Of a stretch of 64,000 nt of DNA, positions 17,887-27,176 are shown piece after piece. Made by a program: the position numbers and the translations under genes. The stretch spans positions 1,555,501 through 1,619,500 of the forward strand of contig NZ_CP005188.1 in assembly GCF_001563285.1 (NCBI RefSeq). The letters are read 5' to 3'. The stretch's first letter is position 1. Each line of letters begins with the position of its first letter. The stretch is from Sphingobium sp. MI1205. Lineage in GTDB: Bacteria > Pseudomonadota > Alphaproteobacteria > Sphingomonadales > Sphingomonadaceae. The notes below the pieces were generated by a model. That model was given only the letters and a program-made list of their open reading frames with translations, had not been told where the DNA came from and did no database searches.

Positions 17887-20139
17887 ATGGAAGGTGCAGT
17901 GACTCTCTCCACGCGAGGCCGGGCATGGAAGAGATATTTTCCGCCTTTCCTTAGGCGTCGCCTCGCCCCCCTGGTCGAAACGGTCACCCTTCTGCTTTTC
18001 GTTGGCACGGCGGGCCTCACCTATTTCCTGCTGTCAGGACAGGGGCAGTCCTACACCCTGCTGACGCCGCCGATCGTCGCCCTGCTGTTGGTCGGCAACC
18101 TCGTCCCCGCGATTGCGCTGCTCGTGCTGCTGGGACGGCGGGTCGCAAAACGGCGCGCGGCGCAGTCGGCGATAGGCAGCGATGGGCAGCTTCATGTCAG
18201 GCTGGTCGCCATGTTCTCGATCGTCGCCAGCGTGCCGATGCTGCTGGTGGTGATTTTCGCATCGCTGCTGTTTCAATATGGCGTGCAGTTCTGGTTTTCC
18301 GACAGCGCGCGCGGGATGCTGCAAAATGCGAGCGACCTTGCGCGCGGCTATTATGAGCAGAATTTGCGGGAGGTCGGCGACGAAACCGTAACGATGGCCA
18401 GCGATCTGCGCGACTATCTGTCCCAGTCGAAAGTATCCAGTCCGCGCTTTGCAGAAGGCTATATCTATCAGGTCGTAACGCGAAAGCTGAACCGGTCGGC
18501 GATCATCGAAGTCGGCCAGGATGGAGTCGCCCGCACCGCCGCCACGGTCGATCCTGACAGCAGGCCAGCTTCCGAGATGCTGTCAGAAGAAGCGATCAAG
18601 CGACTGGAAAAAGGCGAAAATGTCGTCGTCGCCGCGAAACCAAACCAGATCGAAGCCGTCACACTGCTCTATCCCGGCGCGAAAATATATCTCTATGCGA
18701 CGCGCGATTCCGGTTCGACGGCTTTCAGCAATGTCGAGCGAGCGCAGAAGGTGCTGTCAGACTACGACATATTCGCGGCGCAGTCCCGCGCGTTGCAGTT
18801 GCGGTTCAATATGGCGCTGTTCGTCGGCTCGCTGCTGCTCGTCGGCATTGCGGTCTACATCGCCTTGGCGGTTGCCGACTGGATGGTCCGGCCGGTCAAC
18901 GAACTGGTGACGGCGGCGCGTAGAATCACGGCGGGTGACCTGTCGGCGCGCGTCACCAATCCGCAGGCGCGCGACGAAATCGGCACCCTCGCGTCAGCGT
19001 TCAATCGGATGACCCAGCGGCTGGAGGCTCAGACCGGCGCGCTGGTGGCGGCAAACAGCCAACTCGACGAACGTCGCGCCTTCATCGAGGCGATCCTGTC
19101 AGGCGTTTCCGCAGGGGTGCTGTCTGTCGATCGGGAGGGCATCATTCTCCTCCTGAACAGTTCCGCCGCCGCCATTCTGGTCAGGGAAGGGGATGACCCG
19201 GTCGGACGGCCGTTGACGGCTGTTTCGCCGGAGCTGGCGGCGCTCATCGCGTCGGAGGAGGGGGCCGGTATCGTCCAGGCGCGCGCCAATGGCGAAGTTC
19301 GGACGCTGGCAGTCAAGGTTTCGGAAGACGCGTCGCGGCATATCCTGACTTTTGACGATATCACACAGCAATTGTCCGATCAGCGCCGCGCGGCATGGTC
19401 AGACGTCGCACGCCGCATTGCGCACGAGATCAAGAACCCGCTAACCCCCATCCAGCTGGCCGCCGAACGCTTGCAGCGACGCTATGCCCAGGAGATCACG
19501 AGCGACAAGGCCACCTTCACGCGGCTCACCGGGACGATCGTCCGTCAGGTAGGGGATTTGCGGCGTATCGTTGACGAATTTTCATCATTCGCGCGCATGC
19601 CCAAGCCGGTGTTCCGCCGCGAGGCGGTCGCCGACATCGCTCGCCACGCACTTTTCCTCCATGAGGTTGCGCATTCCGATATCCGGTTTGAATTTCGCGA
19701 TGAAGCCTCCGATATTGAACTGGTCTGCGACCGGCGGCAACTGGGACAGGCGCTGACCAATATCGTCAAGAATGCGGTGGAGGCGATCGAGCCGAAGCCT
19801 GAACCTGCCGATGGTCGCGCGCGCGGGCATGTCAGCATGACGCTGGGGCAGGACGATGGCAATCTGCTCATCGAAGTCCGGGACGACGGCATCGGCCTGC
19901 CGCCGGAACGGGAGCGGGTGCTGGAACCCTATATGACGACGCGCAGCAAGGGGACCGGTCTGGGGCTCGCCATCGTCAAGAAGATCGTTGAAGAACATAT
20001 GGGCGAAATTCGCCTGGGCGATGCGGACGGCGGGGGGACGAGGGTGACGTTGCGTTTTCCTGTCGCCGCGCTTGAAAAATTGGAAGAGGGGCAGGTTCTC
20101 GCCTTGCCCAAGGGAAAAATGACAGCCAATGGCGCTTGA
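17887..20139 (+). CDS. ntrY: Membrane sensor histidine kinase NtrY
   Basis: 750 residues. Hydrophobic segments lie near residues 28-50, 60-85 and 110-135, followed by a periplasmic region, a fourth segment, and a HAMP linker (VADWMVRPVNELVTAARRI). Then come a PAS domain, the phosphorylation helix [21 protein letters not shown], and the ATP lid (IRDDGIGLPPERERVLEPYMTTRSKGTGLGLAIVKKI reads as G1-F-G2). ATG 17887 was chosen over an in-frame TTG at 17830, which would add a Cys-rich leader. ntrX overlaps its end by 11 nt. In related bacteria NtrYX responds to nitrogen, redox or envelope cues. Confidence 0.93.
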   Translation: MEGAVTLSTRGRAWKRYFPPFLRRRLAPLVETVTLLLFVGTAGLTYFLLSGQGQSYTLLTPPIVALLLVGNLVPAIALLVLLGRRVAKRRAAQSAIGSDGQLHVRLVAMFSIVASVPMLLVVIFASLLFQYGVQFWFSDSARGMLQNASDLARGYYEQNLREVGDETVTMASDLRDYLSQSKVSSPRFAEGYIYQVVTRKLNRSAIIEVGQDGVARTAATVDPDSRPASEMLSEEAIKRLEKGENVVVAAKPNQIEAVTLLYPGAKIYLYATRDSGSTAFSNVERAQKVLSDYDIFAAQSRALQLRFNMALFVGSLLLVGIAVYIALAVADWMVRPVNELVTAARRITAGDLSARVTNPQARDEIGTLASAFNRMTQRLEAQTGALVAANSQLDERRAFIEAILSGVSAGVLSVDREGIILLLNSSAAAILVREGDDPVGRPLTAVSPELAALIASEEGAGIVQARANGEVRTLAVKVSEDASRHILTFDDITQQLSDQRRAAWSDVARRIAHEIKNPLTPIQLAAERLQRRYAQEITSDKATFTRLTGTIVRQVGDLRRIVDEFSSFARMPKPVFRREAVADIARHALFLHEVAHSDIRFEFRDEASDIELVCDRRQLGQALTNIVKNAVEAIEPKPEPADGRARGHVSMTLGQDDGNLLIEVRDDGIGLPPERERVLEPYMTTRSKGTGLGLAIVKKIVEEHMGEIRLGDADGGGTRVTLRFPVAALEKLEEGQVLALPKGKMTANGA

Positions 20140-21502
20140 TATTCTGGTAGTCGATGACGAAGAGGACATTCGCGACCTGGTCGCGGGCGTGCTTGAGGAT
20201 GAAGGCTTTTCCACCCGCACGGCCGCCAACAGCGACAGCGCGATCGAAGCGTTGGACGCCCGGCGGCCGTCGCTGGTCCTGCTGGACGTGTGGTTGCAGG
20301 GATCCAGGCTCGATGGGCTGGAGCTGCTCGACGAGATCAAGCGGCGCGACCCCAGCATTCCGGTGCTGATGATTTCGGGTCATGGCAATATCGACACGGC
20401 CGTGGCTGCAATTCGCAAGGGCGCGGCGGACTTTATCGAAAAGCCGTTTGAGGCGGACCGCTTGCTGCACCTCGTTTCTCGCGCGACCGAAACCGAAAGA
20501 CTGCGTCGCGAAAACCAGGTGTTGCGTGCCCGTTTTGGCCAGGACGACGAACTTACCGGAACATCGACCGCCATCAACGCCGTGCGGGCGACGATCAAGA
20601 AGGTCGCAGGAACGGGAAGCCGGGTTCTGATTTCCGGCCCTGCCGGTGTTGGCAAGGAAATAGCAGCGCGAATGCTCCATAGCTGGAGCGGCAGGGCCGA
20701 TGCGCCCTTCGTCATAGTCGCTGCCGCGCGCATGGACCCCGACCGCGTCGAAGAGGAGCTGTTTGGCGTGGAGGACCCCAGCGGCCTCGTCCGCCCCGGC
20801 TATCTTGAGCAGGCGCACGGCGGCACGCTGTATCTGGACGAGATAGCCGACATGCCGCTGACAACGCAGGGCAAGATATTGCGCGTCCTGACCGACCAGA
20901 GCTTTACCCGCGTAAGCGGGCAACGGCAGGTCAAGGTGGATGTGCGCGTAATCTCCTCTACCGCGCGCGACCTGAGCGTGGAGATCGAAGAACGCCGGTT
21001 CCGCGAGGACCTGTTCTATCGTCTCAATGTCGTGCCACTGATAATCCCGCCACTGTCGGAACGGCGCGATGACATTCCGCCGCTGGTCGAACATTATCTG
21101 GCGCGCTTTGCGGCCGACCGCCGCGTACCATCGCCGGAAATCGCAAGTGACGCCATGGCCGCGCTTCAGGCCAATGAGTGGCCCGGCAATGTTCGCCAGT
21201 TGCGTAACGTCATCGAGCGGACGATGATTCTGGCTCCGGGCGAGCGGATCGGACGGATCGAACTGGACATGCTGCCCAGCGAACTGACCAGCAACGGTTC
21301 CGGCGAGGGAATGGGTCAGTCCGCCATCATGGGCGCCCCGCTGCGCGAGGCCAGGGAGAGTTTCGAACGCGAATATCTCCGCATCCAGATCAGGCGCTTT
21401 TCAGGGAATATTTCGCGGACGGCGACCTTCATCGGGATGGAGCGGTCAGCGCTGCATCGCAAGCTCAAGCTGCTGGGCATCACCGACGGAAAGGATAACT
21501 GA
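20129..21502 (+). CDS. ntrX: Response regulator NtrX, GAFTGA-less
   Basis: 457 residues with receiver (phospho-acceptor Asp53 in LLDVWLQGS), AAA+ and Fis-type helix-turn-helix (GNISRTATFIGMERSALHRKLKLLGI) domains. Walker A reads GPAGVGKE. The segment that in NtrC holds GAFTGA is here ELFGVEDPSGLVRPGYLEQA, so the sigma-54 contact loop is absent. That is reported for several alphaproteobacterial NtrX proteins and suggests it does not act as a classical sigma-54 activator. It overlaps ntrY by 11 nt and is the last gene before the hfq leader. Confidence 0.94.
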   Translation: MALDILVVDDEEDIRDLVAGVLEDEGFSTRTAANSDSAIEALDARRPSLVLLDVWLQGSRLDGLELLDEIKRRDPSIPVLMISGHGNIDTAVAAIRKGAADFIEKPFEADRLLHLVSRATETERLRRENQVLRARFGQDDELTGTSTAINAVRATIKKVAGTGSRVLISGPAGVGKEIAARMLHSWSGRADAPFVIVAAARMDPDRVEEELFGVEDPSGLVRPGYLEQAHGGTLYLDEIADMPLTTQGKILRVLTDQSFTRVSGQRQVKVDVRVISSTARDLSVEIEERRFREDLFYRLNVVPLIIPPLSERRDDIPPLVEHYLARFAADRRVPSPEIASDAMAALQANEWPGNVRQLRNVIERTMILAPGERIGRIELDMLPSELTSNGSGEGMGQSAIMGAPLREARESFEREYLRIQIRRFSGNISRTATFIGMERSALHRKLKLLGITDGKDN

Positions 21503-21652
21503 CCAAGTTGGTGAAGCAATACCGCATCTGGGGAATGGACGGCCCTTCGCAATTGCGGTAGCTTCTCCATCGCTTCCGGCAGGCGGGAGCAGGCAAGACA
21601 CCCTGCCCAGGGGTGCGAGAGCGGGTAACGTCCCGCCAATAAGGCGAAGACC

Positions 21653-22135
21653 ATGGCAGAAAAACTCAATAATCTTCAGGACATATTCCTGAACAACCTG
21701 CGCAAGAGCAAAACGCCGGTGACCATGTTTCTGGTCAAGGGCGTGAAGCTGCAGGGCATCATCACCTGGTTTGACAACTTTTCCGTCCTGTTGCGGCGCG
21801 ATGGCCAGTCGCAGCTGGTATACAAGCATGCGATCTCTACCGTCATGCCCGCCCAGTCCATGGACCTGACCGATCTGCGCAAGGCGAGCGAGGGCAATGG
21901 GAAACCGAAATTGCTGCAGGAAATCTTCCTGAGCGCCGTTCGCAAGTCGGGCAGCCCGGTGACGATGTTCCTGGTGAACGGCGTGATGCTTCAGGGGGAG
22001 ATCGCCGCGTTCGACCTGTTCTGCATGCTGCTGGAACGCGACGGCATGGTCCAGCTCGTCTACAAGCATGCTATCTCGACGGTTCAACCCCTCCACGCGC
22101 TCGACCTGAGCGGCGAAGGCGAGGGCGAGGATTGA
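21653..22135 (+). CDS. hfq: Tandem (two-domain) RNA chaperone Hfq
   Basis: 160 residues, about twice the normal Hfq size. Two Sm domains are fused: residues ~4-68 ([39 protein letters not shown]) and ~80-150 ([39 protein letters not shown]). Both keep the YKHA Sm2 signature. In known tandem Hfqs of sphingomonads three such chains build a pseudo-hexamer. A 150-bp leader precedes the ATG and contains GCGGG/CCCGC stem sequences, so it may have its own promoter. hflX follows after two hairpins. Confidence 0.95.
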   Translation: MAEKLNNLQDIFLNNLRKSKTPVTMFLVKGVKLQGIITWFDNFSVLLRRDGQSQLVYKHAISTVMPAQSMDLTDLRKASEGNGKPKLLQEIFLSAVRKSGSPVTMFLVNGVMLQGEIAAFDLFCMLLERDGMVQLVYKHAISTVQPLHALDLSGEGEGED

Positions 22136-22152
22136 TCCATTCCTGGTCGTTC

Positions 22153-22195
22153 GGCCCGCTTTCTGATGAAGCGGGCCGGCGCCTGATGCGTTAGG
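22153..22195 (+). terminator. Hairpins between hfq and hflX
   Basis: GGCCCGCTT (22153-22161) pairs exactly with AAGCGGGCC (22169-22177). It is followed at once by a smaller hairpin with arms GCGCC and GGCGC. No T-run follows, so partial termination or RNA processing between hfq and hflX is more likely than full termination. Confidence 0.5.
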
Positions 22196-22200
22196 CGCTT

Positions 22201-23535
22201 ATGGCGGTATTCAATCGCGATTCTGATGATGAAGTATCGCGTGGCGCGCGCGCCATCGTCGTGCGCGCCGAAACGCATGGCATCGAGCGCCGCGACAGCG
22301 ACGCCCGACTTGAAGAGGCAAAGGGCCTTGCGCTGGCGATCGGCATTGATGTGCGCGCGGCGCAAGCCTTTCGCGTGCGTGATCGCAAGCCCGCAACGCT
22401 GTTCGGCAGCGGTCAGGTTGACCAGATCGCCACGTTGGCGCGGGCCGAGCAGGCCGAGTTGGTCATCATCGACAATGCCCTCAGTCCTGTTCAGCAGAGC
22501 AATCTGGAAAAGGCGACCGAAGCCAAGGTGATCGACCGGACTGGCCTCATCCTGGAAATTTTCGGCGAGCGCGCCGCCACCAATGAAGGGCGACTTCAGG
22601 TCGAATTGGCCCATCTGGATTATCAGGCAGGCCGGCTGGTCCGCAGCTGGACTCACCTGGAACGGCAGCGAGGCGGTTTTGGCTTCCTGGGCGGGCCGGG
22701 CGAGACCCAGATCGAAGCGGACCGTCGCATGATTCGCGACCGGATGGCGAAGATTCGTCGCGAGCTGGACCAGGTCACGCGCACGCGGAGCCTGCATCGG
22801 GCGCGGCGGCAACGCGCGCCTTGGCCGGTGATCGCATTGGTCGGCTACACCAATGCTGGCAAATCGACCCTCTTTAACCGGATGACGGGCGCGCATGTGA
22901 TGGCGGAGGATCTGCTATTCGCCACGCTGGACCCCACGATGCGCCAGATTGCGCTGCCCGGATTGGACAAGGCGATCCTTTCCGACACCGTGGGGTTTGT
23001 GTCCGACCTGCCGACTCAACTGATCGCGGCATTCCGGGCGACATTGGAGGAGGTGCTGTCCGCCGACCTCATCATCCATGTTCGCGACATCGCACATCCC
23101 GACAGCGATGCGCAGAGGGATGATGTGATCGACGTACTGAGCGAACTCGGCCTGGCGGGTGAGGGCGCACTCGAAGGTGGGGAAGAAGCCGTCGAACCTC
23201 CGCCAATCATCGAAGCGTGGAACAAGCTCGATCTGTTGGATGATGATGCGGCTGCCCTGGTGCGGGAAATGGCTGCCCGACGCGATGATGTCGTGATTCT
23301 CTCCGCCCTCACGGGTGAAGGGGTGGACGACCTGCAGCGCAAGATCAGCAGCCGACTGACTGCCGGGGCGCAGGTGCATCAGCTTCATGTGTCGCTGTCG
23401 GATGGAGCAGCTCTCGCATGGCTGCATGAACATGGTGAGGTGATCCACAGCCACGCCTCGGAGGGCGATATGGTCGTCGATGTTCGGCTATCGGAGTCAG
23501 CGCTTGCCCGTTTTCGGAAACGGGCCGATGATTAG
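22201..23535 (+). CDS. hflX: GTPase HflX
   Basis: 444 residues. The N-terminal HflX domain contains the glycine-rich GFGFLGGPGETQIE-type loop (here GGFGFLGGPGE). The G domain follows with G1 GYTNAGKST (~215-223), G3 DTVGF and G4 NKLD. In the family it splits stalled 70S ribosomes under heat or antibiotic stress. The hfq-hflX order is widely conserved. The last 4 bases overlap the convergent mazG stop codon. Confidence 0.95.
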   Translation: MAVFNRDSDDEVSRGARAIVVRAETHGIERRDSDARLEEAKGLALAIGIDVRAAQAFRVRDRKPATLFGSGQVDQIATLARAEQAELVIIDNALSPVQQSNLEKATEAKVIDRTGLILEIFGERAATNEGRLQVELAHLDYQAGRLVRSWTHLERQRGGFGFLGGPGETQIEADRRMIRDRMAKIRRELDQVTRTRSLHRARRQRAPWPVIALVGYTNAGKSTLFNRMTGAHVMAEDLLFATLDPTMRQIALPGLDKAILSDTVGFVSDLPTQLIAAFRATLEEVLSADLIIHVRDIAHPDSDAQRDDVIDVLSELGLAGEGALEGGEEAVEPPPIIEAWNKLDLLDDDAAALVREMAARRDDVVILSALTGEGVDDLQRKISSRLTAGAQVHQLHVSLSDGAALAWLHEHGEVIHSHASEGDMVVDVRLSESALARFRKRADD

Positions 23536-24332
23536 CTGACAGGCGATTGCTGGGCGAGGCGATGCTTGGCGCGCTGCCAAAGCTGTTCTTTTTCATCCAG
23601 CGACAGAGCAGCAAACTCTTCGCGGGCGATATCTTCCATGATGCGAAAGCGCGCTTCAAATTTGGCATTGGCCGAACGCAGGGCGGTTTCTGCATCGACC
23701 TTCAGGTGGCGGGCCAGGTTGACGACAGCAAACAATAGGTCGCCGATTTCCTCATGATGTTCTTCGGGAGACGCGGCGTCGTGGACCTCCTGCAACTCTT
23801 CCTCGATTTTCGCGATCACGCCCTGCGTGTCAGGCCAATCGAAGCCTGCCCGGGCCGCGCGCTTCTGGATCTTTTCAGCGCGAAGCAGGGCGGGCAGAGC
23901 CTTCGCGACGCCTGCAAGGGCGCTGCCATCAGTGTCGCGCTCGGCGCGTTCAGCCGCCTTGATCGTTTCCCATTGGGTATGGCCATGCTCGCGAGGAATG
24001 GCATCGCCGAAAATGTGCGGGTGGCGGCGGATCATCTTTTCGGTGACACCGTCGATGACATCCTGAATCGTGAAGTGGCCCGCCTGTTCGGCCATCCGGC
24101 TATGGAAGGCGACCTGGAGTAACAGATCGCCCAACTCATCCTTGAGCGCTGGCATATCGTTACGCTCTATGGCGTCGGCGACTTCGTAGGCTTCTTCGAT
24201 CGTATAAGGCGCGATGCTGGCGAAGTCCTGTCGGATGTCCCACGGGCAGCCAATCTCCGGGTCGCGCAGCCGGGCCATGACGTTCACCAGCGGCATGATG
24301 TCGGCGGGGCTCGCCTTTGCATTGGAGGTCAT
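23532..24332 (-). CDS. mazG: Nucleoside triphosphate pyrophosphohydrolase MazG
   Basis: 266 residues with two MazG repeats, the normal full-length form. The first has CPWDIRQDFASIAPYTIEEAYEVADAI and DELGDLLLQVAFH; the second has EEELQEVHDA and EEIGDLLFAVVNLARHL. The Glu/Asp clusters bind magnesium. The enzyme removes pyrophosphate from (possibly damaged) NTPs and dNTPs. It is convergent with hflX and is the first minus-strand gene right before the dif-like site. Confidence 0.95.
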   Translation of the reverse strand: MTSNAKASPADIMPLVNVMARLRDPEIGCPWDIRQDFASIAPYTIEEAYEVADAIERNDMPALKDELGDLLLQVAFHSRMAEQAGHFTIQDVIDGVTEKMIRRHPHIFGDAIPREHGHTQWETIKAAERAERDTDGSALAGVAKALPALLRAEKIQKRAARAGFDWPDTQGVIAKIEEELQEVHDAASPEEHHEEIGDLLFAVVNLARHLKVDAETALRSANAKFEARFRIMEDIAREEFAALSLDEKEQLWQRAKHRLAQQSPVS

Positions 24333-24408
24333 GTGTGTCCTGATCTATCGAGCGATCTCAGAGGATAATAGCTGACGGGAGAGAGGGCCAGCCTGCGATG
24401 AATCTTAA

Positions 24409-24436
24409 TTGTCCGATAATAAGGATTATGTTAAAT
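24409..24436 (+). other. dif: Putative dif site (XerCD recombination, chromosome terminus)
   Basis: 28 bp in the 126-bp gap between mazG and the MFS gene. The left (XerC) arm is TTGTCCGATAA at 24409-24419, the 6-bp centre is TAAGGA, and the right (XerD) arm is TTATGTTAAAT at 24426-24436. The right arm is identical to the E. coli dif XerD arm, and the left arm keeps the inner ATAA. The arms form the imperfect palindrome ATAA-centre-TTAT expected for a dimer-resolution site. Gene direction switches here. No recombinase gene is adjacent, as usual for chromosomal dif. Confidence 0.82.
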
Positions 24437-24458
24437 TCAATATCCCGCCACGGTCTCG

Positions 24459-25760
24459 TCAGTCCTCTCGGATAAGGCTGTGCTGTCGGGTATCTCGCAT
24501 ACGGATGTACACGATCAGCGAGATCCCGATCATCACCGTGACATAAACATAGAAGGCTTCCTCAATCCCGATCTGTTTGAAATACAGCGCGACAAACTCC
24601 GCCGTGCCGCCGAACAGCGTGTTGGCCAACGCATATGGCAGCGACACGCCAAGAGCACGAATATGGGCCGGAAAAAGCTCTGCTTTGACCACCGCATTGA
24701 TCGATGTGTAACCGGTAACGATGATGAGTCCCGCCATCACCAGCAGCCCGGCGACCAACGGGTTGCGCGTCTCAGCCAGCGTAGCAAAGATCGGATAGGT
24801 GAATAGCAAGCCGAAGACGCCAAAAGCGATCATCAGTGGCTTGCGACCGATACGGTCAGACAATGCCCCTGCGATGGGCTGCAACAGCATGAAAACAAAC
24901 AATGTTATACCATTGATTTGCGACGCAGATTCGCGGCTGAGCCCGCTGGTGTTCACCAGAAACTTCTGCATGTAGATCGAATAGGCATAAAAGGCGATCG
25001 TTCCGCCTGCGGTGAGGAGCATCACCGTCAGCGTTTCCCTTGGATGCTTCGTTATGAGTTCGATAAAACCGGAGCGTGGCGCTCCCTCCGCCTTCGCAAT
25101 TTTGAAACTCTGTGTCTCGTCCAGGCCCCGGCGCAACCAAAAGACAACAACCGCCAGACCACCCCCGATCAGGAACGGTATGCGCCAGCCCCAATCGTCC
25201 AGCTGCTGATCGCTAAGCACGGCCTGGAGAACAAGCAGCACACAGATTGCGGCAAGTTGGCCAGAAATCAAAGTAACATATTGAAAGCTTGAGTAAAATC
25301 CGCGCCTGTCGCGCCCGGCCATTTCAGACAGGTAGGTCGCGCTGGCGCCATATTCGCCACCAATCGACAGGCCTTGGATAAGACGCGCGACGACAAGGAG
25401 TATTGGCGCGCCAACACCGATGACTTCATAGCCCGGCGTCACCGCGATGAGCAGTGAGCCAGCGCACATCAGCGCGACGGACAGCGTAAGGCCGCTCTTT
25501 CGCCCGTGCCGATCCGCGTAGACGCCCATCGCCCAAGCGCCGATCGGCCGCATCAGAAAACCAACCGCAAAAATGCCCGCCGCGCTTAGAAGCTGCGCGG
25601 TGCGATCCTCGCTAGGGAAGAAATGCGGGGCGAAGTAGAGGGTGAAGGCAGCGTAGGCATACCAGTCATACCATTCCACCAGATTGCCGGTCGATCCGCC
25701 GACGATCGCCTTCAGTCGTTCCCGCTGCGTGGGCGGGCGATGGGGCAACGTGGCCGTCAT
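24459..25760 (-). CDS. MFS metabolite:H+ symporter (KgtP-like)
   Basis: 433 residues with about 12 hydrophobic segments. The N-terminal GNLVEWYDWYAYAAF, FLMRPIGAWAMGVYADRHGRKSGL (loop 2-3) and RLIQGLSIGGEYGAS are typical of the MHS family, whose members carry alpha-ketoglutarate, proline/betaine or shikimate with protons. The central cytoplasmic loop and C-terminal half (DRIGRKPLM) are intact. Its ATG overlaps the stop of the retropepsin gene (ATGA), making it the last gene of a long minus-strand unit. The substrate cannot be fixed from sequence. Confidence 0.88.
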   Translation of the reverse strand: MTATLPHRPPTQRERLKAIVGGSTGNLVEWYDWYAYAAFTLYFAPHFFPSEDRTAQLLSAAGIFAVGFLMRPIGAWAMGVYADRHGRKSGLTLSVALMCAGSLLIAVTPGYEVIGVGAPILLVVARLIQGLSIGGEYGASATYLSEMAGRDRRGFYSSFQYVTLISGQLAAICVLLVLQAVLSDQQLDDWGWRIPFLIGGGLAVVVFWLRRGLDETQSFKIAKAEGAPRSGFIELITKHPRETLTVMLLTAGGTIAFYAYSIYMQKFLVNTSGLSRESASQINGITLFVFMLLQPIAGALSDRIGRKPLMIAFGVFGLLFTYPIFATLAETRNPLVAGLLVMAGLIIVTGYTSINAVVKAELFPAHIRALGVSLPYALANTLFGGTAEFVALYFKQIGIEEAFYVYVTVMIGISLIVYIRMRDTRQHSLIRED

Positions 25761-26386
25761 GGTGTCAGCACCATTTCGCCGTCCTGCACGCCCCAGCTTT
25801 TCAACCGCGACAGCAAATTCATGCCAATGACATTGACCTCTCCAAACGCGGGCGAGATGACGACCGGCAAGTCGCTCGACCGTATCGGACCAATGGACAG
25901 CGTGGAAATGGATGACCGCTTGGCGTCAATCTTTCCGTTGGCCGTGAGCATCGGCACGCCCGGCGCGGCCAGGTCGAAATTAAGACCGGCGGCGCGTGCG
26001 GATGTGACCGACAGGGCGGTGATGCTGGCGCCGCTATCGATAAGAAAGCGCGTGGGCGTTCCGTTTACGCTGCCTTCCACCCAAAAATGGCCATCGGGCG
26101 CCATCGGGATACGCAGGGCCTGTCCCTCGGCCCTTACCGGCGGCAAGGGTGCATCAGTCCCGACATTGGCGGCGAGGTTTCCGCCCTTATCGTCTATCCT
26201 GCTGGAAAAGAGACCTGCCCCTTCCCCCATCTTGAAAAGAGCAAGCAGGAGCGCGAAGATAACGACCCAAAGCAGCGCCATACGGATCATGCCATGCCGA
26301 GGCCCGCGACGGGCAACAAGGGCCGATCCGACGAGCACGAGCGCCAGCACATACCAGAGGCTGGACATCGCTTGGTCGCCGTTCAT
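25757..26386 (-). CDS. Membrane-anchored retropepsin-like aspartic protease (TIGR02281 type)
   Basis: 209 residues. Hydrophobic segments at about 5-20 and 28-50 anchor it. The remainder is a single-lobe retroviral-type aspartic protease with catalytic motif FLIDSGASITALS and the inner repeat KIDAKRSSISTLSIGPIRSSDLPVVIS, ending NVIGMNLLSRLKSWGV. Such proteins must dimerise to be active. It lies 4 bp after the MBL-fold gene and overlaps the MFS gene. The target is unknown; processing of a periplasmic or membrane protein is the likely role. Confidence 0.82.
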   Translation of the reverse strand: MNGDQAMSSLWYVLALVLVGSALVARRGPRHGMIRMALLWVVIFALLLALFKMGEGAGLFSSRIDDKGGNLAANVGTDAPLPPVRAEGQALRIPMAPDGHFWVEGSVNGTPTRFLIDSGASITALSVTSARAAGLNFDLAAPGVPMLTANGKIDAKRSSISTLSIGPIRSSDLPVVISPAFGEVNVIGMNLLSRLKSWGVQDGEMVLTP

Positions 26387-26390
26387 GCCG

Positions 26391-27176
26391 TCAGCTCCCC
26401 TCCCCTTTGAGTTGGACCATCATACCGTCATAACCCGGTTCGACGCCATCGGGCAGGCTATCGCGCAACGCCGCATAATCCATGCTTTGATCCATATGGG
26501 TCAGGATGGCGCGGCGGGGCCGGACGGCAGCGATGCCGTCGAGCGTGAGGGCCAGATGGGGATGGGTGGGATGCGGCTTTTCCCTGAGCGCATCGACCAC
26601 CCAAATGTCCAGATCGTCATATAGCGCAATCATCTCGGGCGTTAACGCATGGAAATCAGTAGCATATCCGATGGAATTGCCGTTGTGCGTAAACCGGAAT
26701 CCAGTGGAGAATATCTCGCCATGAGGTTGGTCGGTGCAGGCGATGTCGATATCGCCAATGCGCAGGCCATCGGGCAGCACATGCGGTTCGATCGTCGGGC
26801 GATAACCCTGTCGCCCTTCAAAGGCATATGCGAAACGCTCTTTCAGCAACTTCAGCGTCTGGCGGCGAGCGTAGCTCGGCACGGGTGCACGGCGGTGATG
26901 GAAAAGCTGGCGCACATCATCAATGCCGTGGCTGTGATCAGCATGATCATGGGTCCATAAAATGGCGTCTATATGGATGACGTCCGCACCCAATAGCTGA
27001 GCACGCATGTCCGGGGACGTATCGACCAGAATGCGCGTCGTCGGGCTTTCCACCAGGATCGAGACCCGAGTGCGCCGGTTCTTCGGTTCGTCAGGATCGC
27101 ATGCTCCCCAATCATTGCCTATCCGGGGCACGCCCGACGAAGTGCCGCAGCCCAGGATGGTCAGCTTGAGGCTCAT
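26391..27176 (-). CDS. MBL-fold hydrolase, PhnP-like
   Basis: 261 residues. The metallo-beta-lactamase metal motif THDHADHSHGIDD binds two metals, with further ligands in LTHMDQSMDY near the C-terminus. The N-terminus LTILGCGTSSGVPRIGNDWGACD is typical of the PhnP-like branch (phosphoribosyl cyclic phosphate or cyclic nucleotide phosphodiesterases). No phn genes are near; instead it sits in the conserved metG-tatD operon, so a general phosphodiester hydrolase is the safer call. Its ATG overlaps the tatD stop. Confidence 0.88.
   Translation of the reverse strand: MSLKLTILGCGTSSGVPRIGNDWGACDPDEPKNRRTRVSILVESPTTRILVDTSPDMRAQLLGADVIHIDAILWTHDHADHSHGIDDVRQLFHHRRAPVPSYARRQTLKLLKERFAYAFEGRQGYRPTIEPHVLPDGLRIGDIDIACTDQPHGEIFSTGFRFTHNGNSIGYATDFHALTPEMIALYDDLDIWVVDALREKPHPTHPHLALTLDGIAAVRPRRAILTHMDQSMDYAALRDSLPDGVEPGYDGMMVQLKGEGS

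Noticed and set aside
20129..21502. ntrX as a pseudogene because GAFTGA is missing
   Set aside because: The frame is intact with receiver, Walker and helix-turn-helix motifs, and GAFTGA-less NtrX is known in the class.
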